DNA from: JBJXHG01 sp046160865
GTDB taxonomy: Bacteria; Planctomycetota; UBA1135; GCA-002686595
DNA: 30,345 nt
Assembly: GCA_046160865.1 (NCBI GenBank)
Contig: JBJXHG010000027.1
Coordinates: 1 to 30,345, forward strand
Direction: 5' to 3'
In this document: piece by piece, positions 16,867 through 25,804 of the stretch
How the letters are laid out: each line of letters begins with the position of its first letter
How positions within the stretch are numbered: the stretch's first letter is position 1
The notes under the pieces: model-generated
The model's database searches: none
What the model was told of the DNA's origin: nothing
Seen by the model: the letters and a program-made list of their open reading frames with translations, nothing else
Program-made: the position numbers and the translations under genes

Positions 16867-18161
16867 GCGCGCACCCGCAGCGCAGCGCGCGGCTCGTCGA
16901 TCGACGCCGCGCGTCGAGCATCGATCCCGCGCGCGACCTCGAGGCCGCTCTGCAGCCCGTCTTCGTGGAATCCGAAGCCCCAGTACGCGCCGCAGTACCA
17001 CGTGCGCCGCCGGCCTTGGATCTCGTGTTTGCGCGCCTGCGCGGCGATCGCCGACGGGTCGAACTGCGGATGGTGGTACTGCACGCGCCGCAACACGCGG
17101 CGTGGATCGACGTCGGCGCTGCGATTCAGCGTGACGAACACCTGCGTGTCGAGCTCGAGCGCCTGCAAGCGATTCATCCAGTACGTCACGGCGACCGCGC
17201 TCTCGCGCGCGTCCGAAGCCGCGGACAGATGGCAGTTCCAGCTCGCCCAGCACTTGCGCCGGACCGGCATGAGGCGCGCGTCGGTGTGCAGCAGCGCTTC
17301 GTTCTCGCGGTAGCGGATGGCGCCGAGGATCTCGCGCTCGTTCGGCGTCGCGTCGCCGAGCAAGGCCAAGGCTTGGTCGCTGTGCGTCGCGAGCACGACG
17401 TGATCGAACGTGCGCCGCTCGCCGCCGCGCAGCACGATCTCGACGCGATCGTCCCAGCGCACGACGCGCTGCACGGGCGTGCGCAGATGAACGCGACCCG
17501 CGAGCGGTCGCACGAGCGCGTCGACGTACGTCGCCGAGCCGCCGCGCACGGTGAGCCACTGCGGGCGGCCGTCGACCTGCAGCATCCCGTGGTTCGCGAG
17601 GAAACGCGCCAGGAAGCGCGCGGGGAAGCGCTCGACGTCGCGCGCTGGCGCGGACCAGATCGCGGCCGTCATCGGCACGAGATAGCGCTCGCGAAAGACG
17701 TCCGAGTAGCCGCGCGCGTCGAGCCAGTCCCAGAGCGAGAGCTCCGCGCCGTCCGCGGAGAGCAGTCCGTGCGCCTCGCGGTGGAAGCGCAGCACGTCGC
17801 GCAACATGCGGTGGAAGGACGGCGAGAGGAGGTTTCGGCGCTGCGCGAACAGCGTGTCGAGGTTCCGGCCGTTGTACTCGAGGCCCGTGCGCTCGCAGCG
17901 CACGGAGAGGCCCATGTCGCTCGGCTGCGACGCGACGCCGAGCTCGCGCAACAACGCGCAGAAGCCGGGATACGTGCGCTCGTTGAACACGATGAACCCG
18001 CTGTCGATGCGCACGCTGCGTCCGTCGAGCTCGAGATCGTGCGTGTGCGTGTGCCCGCCGACGTGTGTACCGGCCTCGAAGACGTCGATCTCGTGCTCGG
18101 ATGCGAGCCCGCGCGCCGCCGCGAGCCCCGCGATGCCGCTGCCGACGATGGCGATCTTCAT
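16863..18161 (-). CDS. FAD-dependent amine-oxidase-like oxidoreductase
   Basis: 432 aa. N-terminal dinucleotide-binding motif IVGSGIAGLAAARGL (5-19) followed by an acidic residue at the end of strand 2 (DVFEAGTHVGGHTHT); GG-motif and RIDSGFIVFNERTYPGF follow. The C-terminal FAD-contacting part has WYCGAYWGFGFHEDGLQSG (about 389-407). It belongs to the NAD(P)/FAD amine oxidase superfamily subgroup that travels with DUF1365 and CFA synthases. Relatives in alphaproteobacterial fatty-acid-modifying gene sets are thought to desaturate or oxidise methylated acyl chains. The substrate here is inferred to be a membrane acyl chain. ATGA overlaps join it to the CMAS gene upstream and DUF1365 downstream. 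Confidence 0.93.
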   Translation of the reverse strand: MKIAIVGSGIAGLAAARGLASEHEIDVFEAGTHVGGHTHTHDLELDGRSVRIDSGFIVFNERTYPGFCALLRELGVASQPSDMGLSVRCERTGLEYNGRNLDTLFAQRRNLLSPSFHRMLRDVLRFHREAHGLLSADGAELSLWDWLDARGYSDVFRERYLVPMTAAIWSAPARDVERFPARFLARFLANHGMLQVDGRPQWLTVRGGSATYVDALVRPLAGRVHLRTPVQRVVRWDDRVEIVLRGGERRTFDHVVLATHSDQALALLGDATPNEREILGAIRYRENEALLHTDARLMPVRRKCWASWNCHLSAASDARESAVAVTYWMNRLQALELDTQVFVTLNRSADVDPRRVLRRVQYHHPQFDPSAIAAQARKHEIQGRRRTWYCGAYWGFGFHEDGLQSGLEVARGIDARRAASIDEPRAALRVRA

Positions 18162-19219
18162 CGCGACCCCTCGGACACAGTCGGCGCGTACGGAGCGCGC
18201 TCGAGCAGGTAGTGCGAGACCAGCCACTCCTGTCCGCTGCGGTAGTTCCACAGCTCGGCGCACGCCATGAAGAAGACGCGCCAGTTCTCGAGCCACGCTT
18301 GCGCGCGGCCCGCGCCGTACGTGCAGGCGAGGATCGGCAGAGCGCGCGCCCGCTCGCGATCCAAGTTCGCGAGCCAGGCTTCGGCGGTGCGGCCGTAGTG
18401 GCGTCCGTCGACGCGCCAGTGCCGTTGCACGCAGAGATCGCGCTGGAAGTACAGGAGCAAATCGTCGGACGGCATCACGCCGCCCGTGAAGAAGTGGCGT
18501 CCGAGCCAGTCGTCGTCGCCGTCGCTCGCGAACTCGTACGCGAGCTCGCGGTGCGAGAACACGTGCACGAAGAGCTTCGCGTCGGCTTTCATCCAACTGG
18601 CGACGCGCCGCAGGAGCTCGCGCCAGTTGCTGAGGTGCTCGAACATCTCGACCGACACGACGCGATCGAAGCGTCGCGGCGTGTCGAACGCGTTGATGTC
18701 GCACGTGACGACCGCGAGGTTCGCGAGGCCGCGTCGAGCGCACTGCGCCTCGATGTGCGCGCGCTGCGTGGCGGAGTTCGAGAGAGCGAGGATGCGCGCG
18801 CGCGGGTAGCGCTCCGCCATCCACAGCGAGAGCGATCCCCAGCCGCAGCCGAGCTCGAGGATCGCCTGTCCGTCCTCGAGCTCGGCGCGCTCGCACGTCA
18901 AGGCGAGCATCGCGTCCTCCGCGGATCGCAGATCGACGCAGTCCGGCGTCCACAGCGCGCTCGAGTACTTGAGCCGCGGGCCGAGCGCGAGCTCGTAGAA
19001 CTCGGTCGGCACTTCGTAGTGCTGACGGTTCGCGTCGTGCGTGTGCAGCGCGATCGGCCCGCGACTCTTCTTCTCCACCAGGAGCTCGAGCGCCGCGCGC
19101 TCGAGCTCCACGTCACCCCTGCGTTCTTCGAGTAGTCGACGCGCGAGCAAGCGACGGATGCCTGCGCGCAGCGCCACGTCCGGAATGCGTCCGGACTCGA
19201 TCAGCGACTGGAACCACAT
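18158..19219 (-). CDS. second CMAS/CFA-superfamily SAM methyltransferase (short form)
   Basis: 353 aa, lacking the long N-terminal CFA domain of its neighbour. Landmarks are QHYEVPTEFYELALGPRLKYSSALW (66-90), SAM loop ILELGCGWGSLSLWMA (120-135), VVSVEMFEHLSNW and FFTGGVMPSDDLLLYFQ. This subgroup (HYEVP rather than HYDLGN) resembles the CMAS-like methyltransferases of LitR-linked gene sets and of plants and fungi. Two different CMAS-type enzymes in one cluster suggest successive or alternative methyl transfers. It starts inside the stop of the DUF1295 gene (TGATG, one base shared) and overlaps the FAD gene by ATGA. Confidence 0.92.
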   Translation of the reverse strand: MWFQSLIESGRIPDVALRAGIRRLLARRLLEERRGDVELERAALELLVEKKSRGPIALHTHDANRQHYEVPTEFYELALGPRLKYSSALWTPDCVDLRSAEDAMLALTCERAELEDGQAILELGCGWGSLSLWMAERYPRARILALSNSATQRAHIEAQCARRGLANLAVVTCDINAFDTPRRFDRVVSVEMFEHLSNWRELLRRVASWMKADAKLFVHVFSHRELAYEFASDGDDDWLGRHFFTGGVMPSDDLLLYFQRDLCVQRHWRVDGRHYGRTAEAWLANLDRERARALPILACTYGAGRAQAWLENWRVFFMACAELWNYRSGQEWLVSHYLLERAPYAPTVSEGSR

Positions 19220-20013
19220 CAGCGGTTACTCCAGCGCGGGAACCACGGAACGAAGGCGCTCGTCGTGCGCTGGTACGCGCGGTAGTCGTCGCCGCGCGAG
19301 CGCAAGGCCTGCGCTTCGGTGGGCGGAATCCCGGTGACGCGCACGATCAGGAAGAGCATCACGAGCGGACTCAGCGCGCCCGCCCATCCGAGCGGCGCGC
19401 TCCATGCGAAGAGAGCGTACGCGCACCACATGACCCACTGGAAGAAGTAGTTGGGATGGCGCGAGTAGCGCCACAGTCCCGTGCGGCACGTGCGGCCGCG
19501 ATGACCGGGCTCTGCGCGGAAGCGCGCGAGCTGCCGGTCTGCCACGGTCTCGCCGACGAAGCCGGCGATCCACAGCGCGAGCGCGACGAGATCGAGGGCC
19601 GAGAGCGGCGCGCGGCTCATGCAAGCGAGCAGGAACGTCGTCGACAGCAGTACGTCGAGCAGCGCTTGTGCCTGGAAGTACCAGAAGAAGTTCCGCTGCG
19701 CGCGATCGCCCCACGCGGCGCGCAGTGCGCGGTAGCGCGCGTCCTCGACCGGCCGCTGCGCGCGATCTCGAAACAAGTGCCAAGCGAGCCTTCCGCTGGC
19801 GAGCACGACGAGCAGGGCGACGCACGCTCGCCGTGCCGCGAGCCCGCCTGCCAGCGATGCGTACAGGATCGCGAGCAGCGCGAGGTTCGCCGCCCATGCG
19901 ACGTCGACGGCGGTCGCGTCGTGGGTGCGGCGCTGCCGCAGCCACACGGCGAGCATCACGACACTCGCGAGCACTGCGCCCGGCGCGAGCAGCCACCCAT
20001 TGGCCGTCGTCAT
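19219..20013 (-). CDS. DUF1295 membrane protein (steroid-reductase/ICMT-like fold)
   Basis: 264 aa from MTTANGWLL; the open frame further upstream is Arg-rich and unlikely. Six to seven membrane helices. The C-terminal signature GLWRYSRHPNYFFQWVMWCAYALF (about 190-213) and the final DYRAYQRTTSAFVPWFP are typical of DUF1295, related to 3-oxo-5-alpha-steroid 4-dehydrogenases and isoprenylcysteine methyltransferases. It probably acts on a lipid substrate using NADPH or SAM, but the family is uncharacterised. It is the first gene after the regulator (41 bp gap) and is coupled to the CMAS gene by TGATG. Confidence 0.9.
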   Translation of the reverse strand: MTTANGWLLAPGAVLASVVMLAVWLRQRRTHDATAVDVAWAANLALLAILYASLAGGLAARRACVALLVVLASGRLAWHLFRDRAQRPVEDARYRALRAAWGDRAQRNFFWYFQAQALLDVLLSTTFLLACMSRAPLSALDLVALALWIAGFVGETVADRQLARFRAEPGHRGRTCRTGLWRYSRHPNYFFQWVMWCAYALFAWSAPLGWAGALSPLVMLFLIVRVTGIPPTEAQALRSRGDDYRAYQRTTSAFVPWFPRWSNR

Positions 20014-20054
20014 GTGAGCGTGCTCCGGTCTGTCGTACGCGCAGTCGTCATCGT

Positions 20055-20861
20055 TCAATCCATTCCTGCCACGAGCAGCTCGTGGAGTTGTGCGAAGCGC
20101 TCGATCCGATGCACGCCGTCGTGCCGCGTGGCGTCTGCCGGCCACGCGCCGCTACCGCCGAGCACGAGCTGCGCGCCGGTTCGCTGACAGACGGGTGCCA
20201 AGAGCTCGACCTGCTGCGCCAACGCGTACGCATCCGACGAGCTTTCGGATGCAGACAGAGCGACCAAGCCGATGCCGCCTTGCTCGAGCCGCCGCACGAG
20301 CTCCGCGCCGGGCATACGGCGGCCGCCCCACAGCGCCTTCCAGCCGGCCTCGCGCACGCACAGCTCGGCGAGATTCAAGCCGAGTGTGTGGTCGTCGCCT
20401 TCGACCGTCGCGAGCAACGCGAGCGGAGGATCGTTCGCGACGACGATCGTCTCCGCGCAGGCCGAGAGAGCGCGCGCGAAGCGTTCGGACGCACGGTGCT
20501 CGGCGAGGATCGTGATCTCGCCGCGCGCCCAACGCGCGCCGATCTCAGCCAGTGCGGGCGCGAGCGCTTCGACGGTCTCGTACCACGTTCGCTCGCGCGC
20601 CCGGACCGCGAGGATCTCCGATTGGATCGCGGCGAGCGGCTGTTCGGAGAGCAGCGTGTCGACGAACTCGAGCGGCGGCTGCGCGGCGAGCTGCGCGCGG
20701 TGCGAGCGCGCGAACTCCGTCACGTCGCGCCGCGTGAAGCGGCGATGGCGGCCGGGGGTCACCACGCAGCGCAGCAGGCCGGAGTCGGTCCAGCGCTTCA
20801 CGCTGCTCGGCGCGACGCCGAGCAGGCGCGCGACCTCGCTGCTCGTCAGGTGCTCGTCCAT
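20055..20861 (-). CDS. CarH/LitR-type adenosylcobalamin-dependent light-sensing transcriptional regulator
   Basis: 268 aa. A MerR-like winged-helix DNA-binding domain (5-52, SSEVARLLGVAPSSVKRWTDSGLL, with GRHRRFTRRDV wing) is followed by a four-helix cap and a Rossmann B12-binding domain. Two hallmarks of CarH photoreceptors are present: W-x9-E-H in the cap (W111, E121, H122) and the cobalamin lower-ligand motif D-x-H-x2-G (D156, H158, G161). CarH proteins bind DNA in the dark as AdoCbl tetramers and release it on light. The residue after the cap Trp, a His in Thermus CarH that becomes the upper ligand after light, is Ala112 here. It heads the lipid-modification cluster on the same strand and probably represses both itself and that cluster in the dark. 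Confidence 0.93.
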   Translation of the reverse strand: MDEHLTSSEVARLLGVAPSSVKRWTDSGLLRCVVTPGRHRRFTRRDVTEFARSHRAQLAAQPPLEFVDTLLSEQPLAAIQSEILAVRARERTWYETVEALAPALAEIGARWARGEITILAEHRASERFARALSACAETIVVANDPPLALLATVEGDDHTLGLNLAELCVREAGWKALWGGRRMPGAELVRRLEQGGIGLVALSASESSSDAYALAQQVELLAPVCQRTGAQLVLGGSGAWPADATRHDGVHRIERFAQLHELLVAGMD

Positions 20862-20888
20862 GAGGCTTGCCCCGGGGGCTAGGCCTTG

Positions 20889-20947
20889 ATGATACGACCA
20901 AATCGACCGACATCAACCGATTTCCAGGCGATAATCGTTCAAATCGT
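20889..20947 (-). promoter_or_regulatory. putative promoter and CarH operator
   Basis: On the reverse strand a -35 (TTGATG, plus 20911-20916) and a -10 (TATCAT, plus 20889-20894) are separated by 16 bp, 28 bp before the regulator ATG. Two direct-repeat pairs with ~10-bp period overlap or abut it: ATCGACCGA and ATCAACCGA (20902-20910, 20912-20920), and AATCGTtc and AATCGTcc (around 20933-20948). Known CarH operators are short direct repeats over the -35, so this arrangement is compatible. Confidence 0.5.
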
Positions 20948-20988
20948 CCGGCTTCCGTGCGGTCTGCGCGCCGCCGACGCCCTTAAAT

Positions 20989-21030
20989 GGCGACCGCCCG
21001 CGGTCTCGGGACGAGGCCACGGGCGGGTCG
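20989..21030 (-). terminator. terminator of the DUF3332-like lipoprotein gene
   Basis: Ten-base stem CGACCGCCCG (20991-21000) with CGGGCGGGTCG (21020-21030; one bulged G). On the reverse strand it is followed by CCATTTAAG. It lies 20 bp after the stop at 21050 and keeps transcription out of the CarH promoter. Confidence 0.6.
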
Positions 21031-21049
21031 TCGCGACAGGTGCGCGAGA

Positions 21050-21325
21050 TCAGTCCTTGGTGAAGCCGGGGAAGGGACCCGGATCCTTGACCGGGTAGTC
21101 GCCGCTCCAGTAGCCGATCGTGTTCAGCACGACGACGTCGACGAGGTGCGCGAGGCCGTACACCGGGATGATGGTCAGGCCGAGGAACACGACTTCGTTG
21201 ACCCAGTCCTGCTCGGAGAGTTCGGCGTTCCAGTTCTTGACCGAGTGGAACGCGTTGTCGGGACCGAGGCAGCTCGGCGTGGACACGCCGAGCACGAGCA
21301 CCGCTGCGAGGAGCAACTTCTTCAT
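21050..21325 (-). CDS. DUF3332-like small lipoprotein
   Basis: 91 aa with a lipoprotein signal ending at Cys19 (MKKLLLAAVLVLGVSTPSC). The short mature part, LGPDNAFHSVKNWNAELSEQ and VNEVVFLGLTIIPVYGLAHLVDVVVLNTIGYWSG, has one amphipathic and one hydrophobic helix and matches the DUF3332 pattern (WN..., IPVY, LxD.xxxNTIxFWxG). Such proteins are widespread, short and of unknown function in Gram-negative groups. The frame extends upstream but only this ATG gives a signal peptide. A bidirectional structured region separates it from pirin. Confidence 0.8.
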   Translation of the reverse strand: MKKLLLAAVLVLGVSTPSCLGPDNAFHSVKNWNAELSEQDWVNEVVFLGLTIIPVYGLAHLVDVVVLNTIGYWSGDYPVKDPGPFPGFTKD

Positions 21326-21361
21326 AGGAGCCGGAGGCCTTCCGTTGAGTAGATGAGGATC

Positions 21362-21494
21362 GCGGGGACCGCGTCCCCGCACGCGAGAAGCGTAGCAATT
21401 CGCCGCGGAAAGCGATCGAGCGTGGCTTTCCATCCGCCATCCCGCTGGCGGGGAGCGCCGCTGCGGCGCCGGCGCGGCGAAACCGCGGGGACGC
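21362..21494. repeat. nested multi-stem palindromic region
   Basis: Outer arms GCGTCCCCGC (21371-21380) and GCGGGGACGC (21485-21494). Second stem TTCGCCGCG (21399-21407) with CGCGGCGAA (21473-21481). Inside, GAAAGC (21408-21413) pairs with GCTTTC (21425-21430), then short hairpins CCCGCTGGCGGG (21441-21452) and GCGCCG-CTG-CGGCGC (21455-21469). The outer arm also self-pairs (GCGGGGAC-CGC-GTCCCCGC, 21362-21380). It is non-coding and lies between divergent genes, so it may be a structured leader of pirin or a dispersed palindromic element. Confidence 0.6.
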
Positions 21495-21592
21495 TGTGGC
21501 ATCGAAGCAGAGCGCCCGCAAGGCGCCGTCGAACGTGCGCCACACGGCGCTGTCGACGATCCGCTCTGTTCCGATACCCGGAGACCCCGACC

Positions 21593-22471
21593 ATGAAGAC
21601 CACGAGTGCGAAGCGCGTCCGCGACACCCTGCGAGCCGGATCCATTCACATGGTGGGCGACGGGTTCCACGTCCGGAACCTATTCCCGTCGAACGCGCTC
21701 GGCGAGTCGATCAGCCCGTTCCTGCTGCTCGACTACGCGGGGCCCACGCGTTACGGGCCGCGCACTCCGGCGCGCGGCGTCGGCGAGCATCCGCACCGCG
21801 GCTTCGAGACCGTGACGATCGTCTACCAAGGCCGCGTCGCGCACCGTGACTCGGCCGGCAACTCCGGCGTCATCGGACCGGGCGACGTGCAATGGATGAC
21901 GGCGGCGGCGGGCGTCGTGCACGAAGAGCTGCACGACGAATCGTTCGCGCGCGCAGGCGGCGTGCTGCAGATGGTGCAGCTGTGGGTGAACTTGCCGGCG
22001 AAGGACAAGCTGTCGGCGCCGAAGTACCAAGCGATCGTCGCGGACTCGATTCCGCGCGTCGCGCTCGACGGCGGTGCAGGCGAAGCGCGCGTCATCGCGG
22101 GCGAGCTCTTCGGCGTGCGCGGTCCGGCGACCACGTTCACACCAGTGAATGTCGGCGACGCGCGACTGCACGCGGGCGCAGAGCTCGCGTTCGAAGTGCC
22201 GGGGGGTCACAACGCGGCCGTCGTCGTGCTGTCGGGCGAGGTGACCGTCAACGAGTCGCGCGCGCTCGGCGACGCGGAGATGGCTTTGCTCGACGGCGAC
22301 GGCGAGCGCGTCGTGGTGCGCGCGGCGATCGATTCCCTCGTGCTCGTGCTGAGCGGCGTGCCGCTCGGCGAGCCCGTCGTGTCGCACGGACCGTTCGTGA
22401 TGAACACGGGTGAGGAGATCTACCGCGCGATCAAGGACTTTCAGAGCGGGAAGATGGGGCGGCTCGCGTAG
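21593..22471 (+). CDS. pirin family protein
   Basis: 292 aa, a bicupin. The N-terminal domain has HPHRGFETVTIVYQGRVAH (66-84) and GVVHEELHDE (107-116), so the metal ligands corresponding to human pirin (His56, His58, His101, Glu103) are present as H66, H68, H110 and E112. The C-terminal half (about 165-292) is a second cupin barrel, LAFEVPGGHNAAVVVLSGEV, ending with the typical YRAIKDFQSGKMGRL. Many bacterial pirins are iron-containing quercetinase-like proteins or redox-sensing regulators; the substrate here is unknown. The upstream non-coding structured region may influence its expression, and a strong terminator follows. Confidence 0.95.
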   Translation: MKTTSAKRVRDTLRAGSIHMVGDGFHVRNLFPSNALGESISPFLLLDYAGPTRYGPRTPARGVGEHPHRGFETVTIVYQGRVAHRDSAGNSGVIGPGDVQWMTAAAGVVHEELHDESFARAGGVLQMVQLWVNLPAKDKLSAPKYQAIVADSIPRVALDGGAGEARVIAGELFGVRGPATTFTPVNVGDARLHAGAELAFEVPGGHNAAVVVLSGEVTVNESRALGDAEMALLDGDGERVVVRAAIDSLVLVLSGVPLGEPVVSHGPFVMNTGEEIYRAIKDFQSGKMGRLA

Positions 22472-22482
22472 CTGGATCGGGC

Positions 22483-22507
22483 GTGCTCCGCAGTGCCTGC
22501 GGAGCAC
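22483..22507 (+). terminator. intrinsic terminator after pirin
   Basis: Perfect 11-bp inverted repeat GTGCTCCGCAG-TGC-CTGCGGAGCAC, 12 bp after the stop. Only two T residues follow. Confidence 0.75.
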
Positions 22508-22570
22508 TTCGCGCGTGTAAGCAAAGCACCGCCTGGACGCGCTCGCGAGCGCGCGAGTAGCGTATCGCAC

Positions 22571-22618
22571 GACTCGGAGTCGCACGCCCGCGATCACTCG
22601 GATCGCGGCTGCCGAGTC
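22571..22618 (+). promoter_or_regulatory. nested hairpin in the leader of the SLATT-like gene
   Basis: Outer pair GACTCGG / CCGAGTC (22571-22577, 22612-22618) and inner CGCGATC / GATCGCG (22589-22595, 22601-22607). It ends a few bases before a strong Shine-Dalgarno (GAGGAGGAGAGAG, about 22623-22635) of the gene starting at 22636. It may modulate translation, or be incidental in GC-rich DNA. Confidence 0.4.
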
Positions 22619-22635
22619 ATGCGAGGAGGAGAGAG

Positions 22636-23676
22636 ATGAACTTGGTGCACACATTGGCGTTCTCGCCGTTCGTGACGGTCCAGTCGGACAGCGCTGCAAA
22701 AACGTGGAGCTTGTCACCGGAGTCGCAGCTCGCGATAGGGGTCATCGCGGGGATCACTGCACTGACGATCTACTTCGCCGTGCGTGGACGTTCGGTGCGC
22801 GCGAACCTCGATGTGAAGGAGCTCGGCGCGCTCGATTGGTCGACCGACTCGGGCGCGCAAGCGGCGCTCGAGGCGATCAAGGGCTACGCGCTCGCGCTCG
22901 GCGAGTCGGGCGTCAAGTGGTACGCGGACGCGAAGCCGTCCGACAAGCGCTTCGCGCTCTGGGTGCGGATCTTGGTCGTCTTCTTCTCGTCGGTCGCGGC
23001 GCTCGTTCCGGTGTTGTCGGAGTGGACGAACAACGCCATCTCGCCGCTCTTGTCGACCGTGGCGCTTGGGATAGCGGCGACCTTGTTCTCGCTCGACCGC
23101 TACTTCGGATTCTCGAAGGCGTGGATCCGTTACACCCAGGCGCAGACGCGCATCCAATCGTTGATGACGCGCTTCCATTTCGAGTGGGAGAGCGAACGCG
23201 CGTGTACGACGGTGTCTTCGCAGCCGTGCGCGAAGCTCCAGACGCTCGTCGCGATTGCGTCGAAGTATGTGGCCGATCTGCGCAAGGTCATCGAGGATGA
23301 AACATCGGCTTGGGTGGACGATTTCCGCCAGTCGTTCAGCGACCTGGAGAGCAAGCTGAAGGATCAGGCCGACGCGGACACGCTGCGGGCGAAGGAGCGC
23401 AGCGACGATCGCCAAAGGGGTCGCGACGACGCGCGCACGGGCGTTGTGCCCATCGTAGTGACCAACGGCGCGAGCGTCGGCGAAGGGTGGTTGCTCGTCG
23501 TCGACGGGCAGCAGCGCGAACGCCGCACGGGGGAGCGTGTGTTCGAGAGACTCGTCGCAGGACTCCGGATCGTCCGCGTCGAGGGCACCATTCAAGGCGT
23601 CGTTCGCCGAGCGGAGGGTGCAGCCCAGGTGGAGCCCGATCAGATCATGCCGGAGCTGAGGCTCACGTTGTCCTGA
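22636..23676 (+). CDS. SLATT-like membrane protein with C-terminal beta domain
   Basis: 346 aa. One N-terminal membrane helix (about 31-50), then an alpha region and a two-helix membrane hairpin (107-127, 134-154) framed by KWYADAKPSDKRFALWVRIL before and LDRYFGFSKAWIRYTQAQTRIQ after. A long charged coiled coil follows (160-262). This layout (Trp-Tyr before a two-helix hairpin, then Trp and Arg/Tyr in the following helix) is that of SLATT/DUF4231 2-TM proteins, several of which are predicted pore-forming effectors in nucleotide-signalling defence systems. No SMODS cyclase or SLOG gene is next to it. Residues 270-346 form an extra beta domain (TNGASVGEGWLLVVDGQQ and then LVAGLRIVRVEGTIQGV) resembling PEGA-like beta-sandwich repeats. 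The best Shine-Dalgarno of the window precedes it. Assignment to SLATT is by pattern only. Confidence 0.7.
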   Translation: MNLVHTLAFSPFVTVQSDSAAKTWSLSPESQLAIGVIAGITALTIYFAVRGRSVRANLDVKELGALDWSTDSGAQAALEAIKGYALALGESGVKWYADAKPSDKRFALWVRILVVFFSSVAALVPVLSEWTNNAISPLLSTVALGIAATLFSLDRYFGFSKAWIRYTQAQTRIQSLMTRFHFEWESERACTTVSSQPCAKLQTLVAIASKYVADLRKVIEDETSAWVDDFRQSFSDLESKLKDQADADTLRAKERSDDRQRGRDDARTGVVPIVVTNGASVGEGWLLVVDGQQRERRTGERVFERLVAGLRIVRVEGTIQGVVRRAEGAAQVEPDQIMPELRLTLS

Positions 23677-23701
23677 GTCGCGGTCGGCGGACGAACCGCG
23701 C

Positions 23702-25420
<1,719 letters not shown>

Positions 25421-25604
25421 GGTGCGCTCTGGTGCGTCGCGCACCGAGAGAAGCGCGAGAGGATAGAGCAGCGAGCCGAACTCGTCCAAGGCGTCGGCGG
25501 CGTGACGAGCAGCGCCGAGACGGGTCCGCTCGTGAATCGCAGCCGTCCGAGCGACGACGGTGCACAGAGGCGTGCGGCCGAGAAGCTGCAAGGTAAGCGG
25601 CGAG

Positions 25605-25760
25605 TCAGCGCTCTTGCTGCGGCGGAAACGCGTGGAAATGGCGGCGCACGACACACTCGATCCGGTGCTGCACGCAGGGCATGATCAGCGGCGCGAGATC
25701 GCGGCCGTGCGGAGTCTCCGCGACCCACGGCAGCGTCGCGTCGTCGTCGCTCCCGATCAC
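25605..25760 (-). CDS. possible small protein of 51 aa
   Basis: A GTG-started frame of 51 codons in the otherwise empty 25421-25804 interval. Third positions are about 88% G/C, matching real genes here, and the composition is protein-like (DDDATLPWVAETPHGRD, PLIMPCVQHRIECVVRRHF) rather than the Arg/Ala/Ser mixtures of shadow frames. Two Cys and several His are present. I know no family. A stop lies shortly upstream of the GTG, so it is a short gene or a remnant. No clear Shine-Dalgarno was found, and I saw nothing else in this interval. Confidence 0.45.
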   Translation of the reverse strand: MIGSDDDATLPWVAETPHGRDLAPLIMPCVQHRIECVVRRHFHAFPPQQER

Positions 25761-25804
25761 GGCGCGCGGGGCGCGTCACCCATGGAATCGGCCGGGAGCC
25801 TGCG

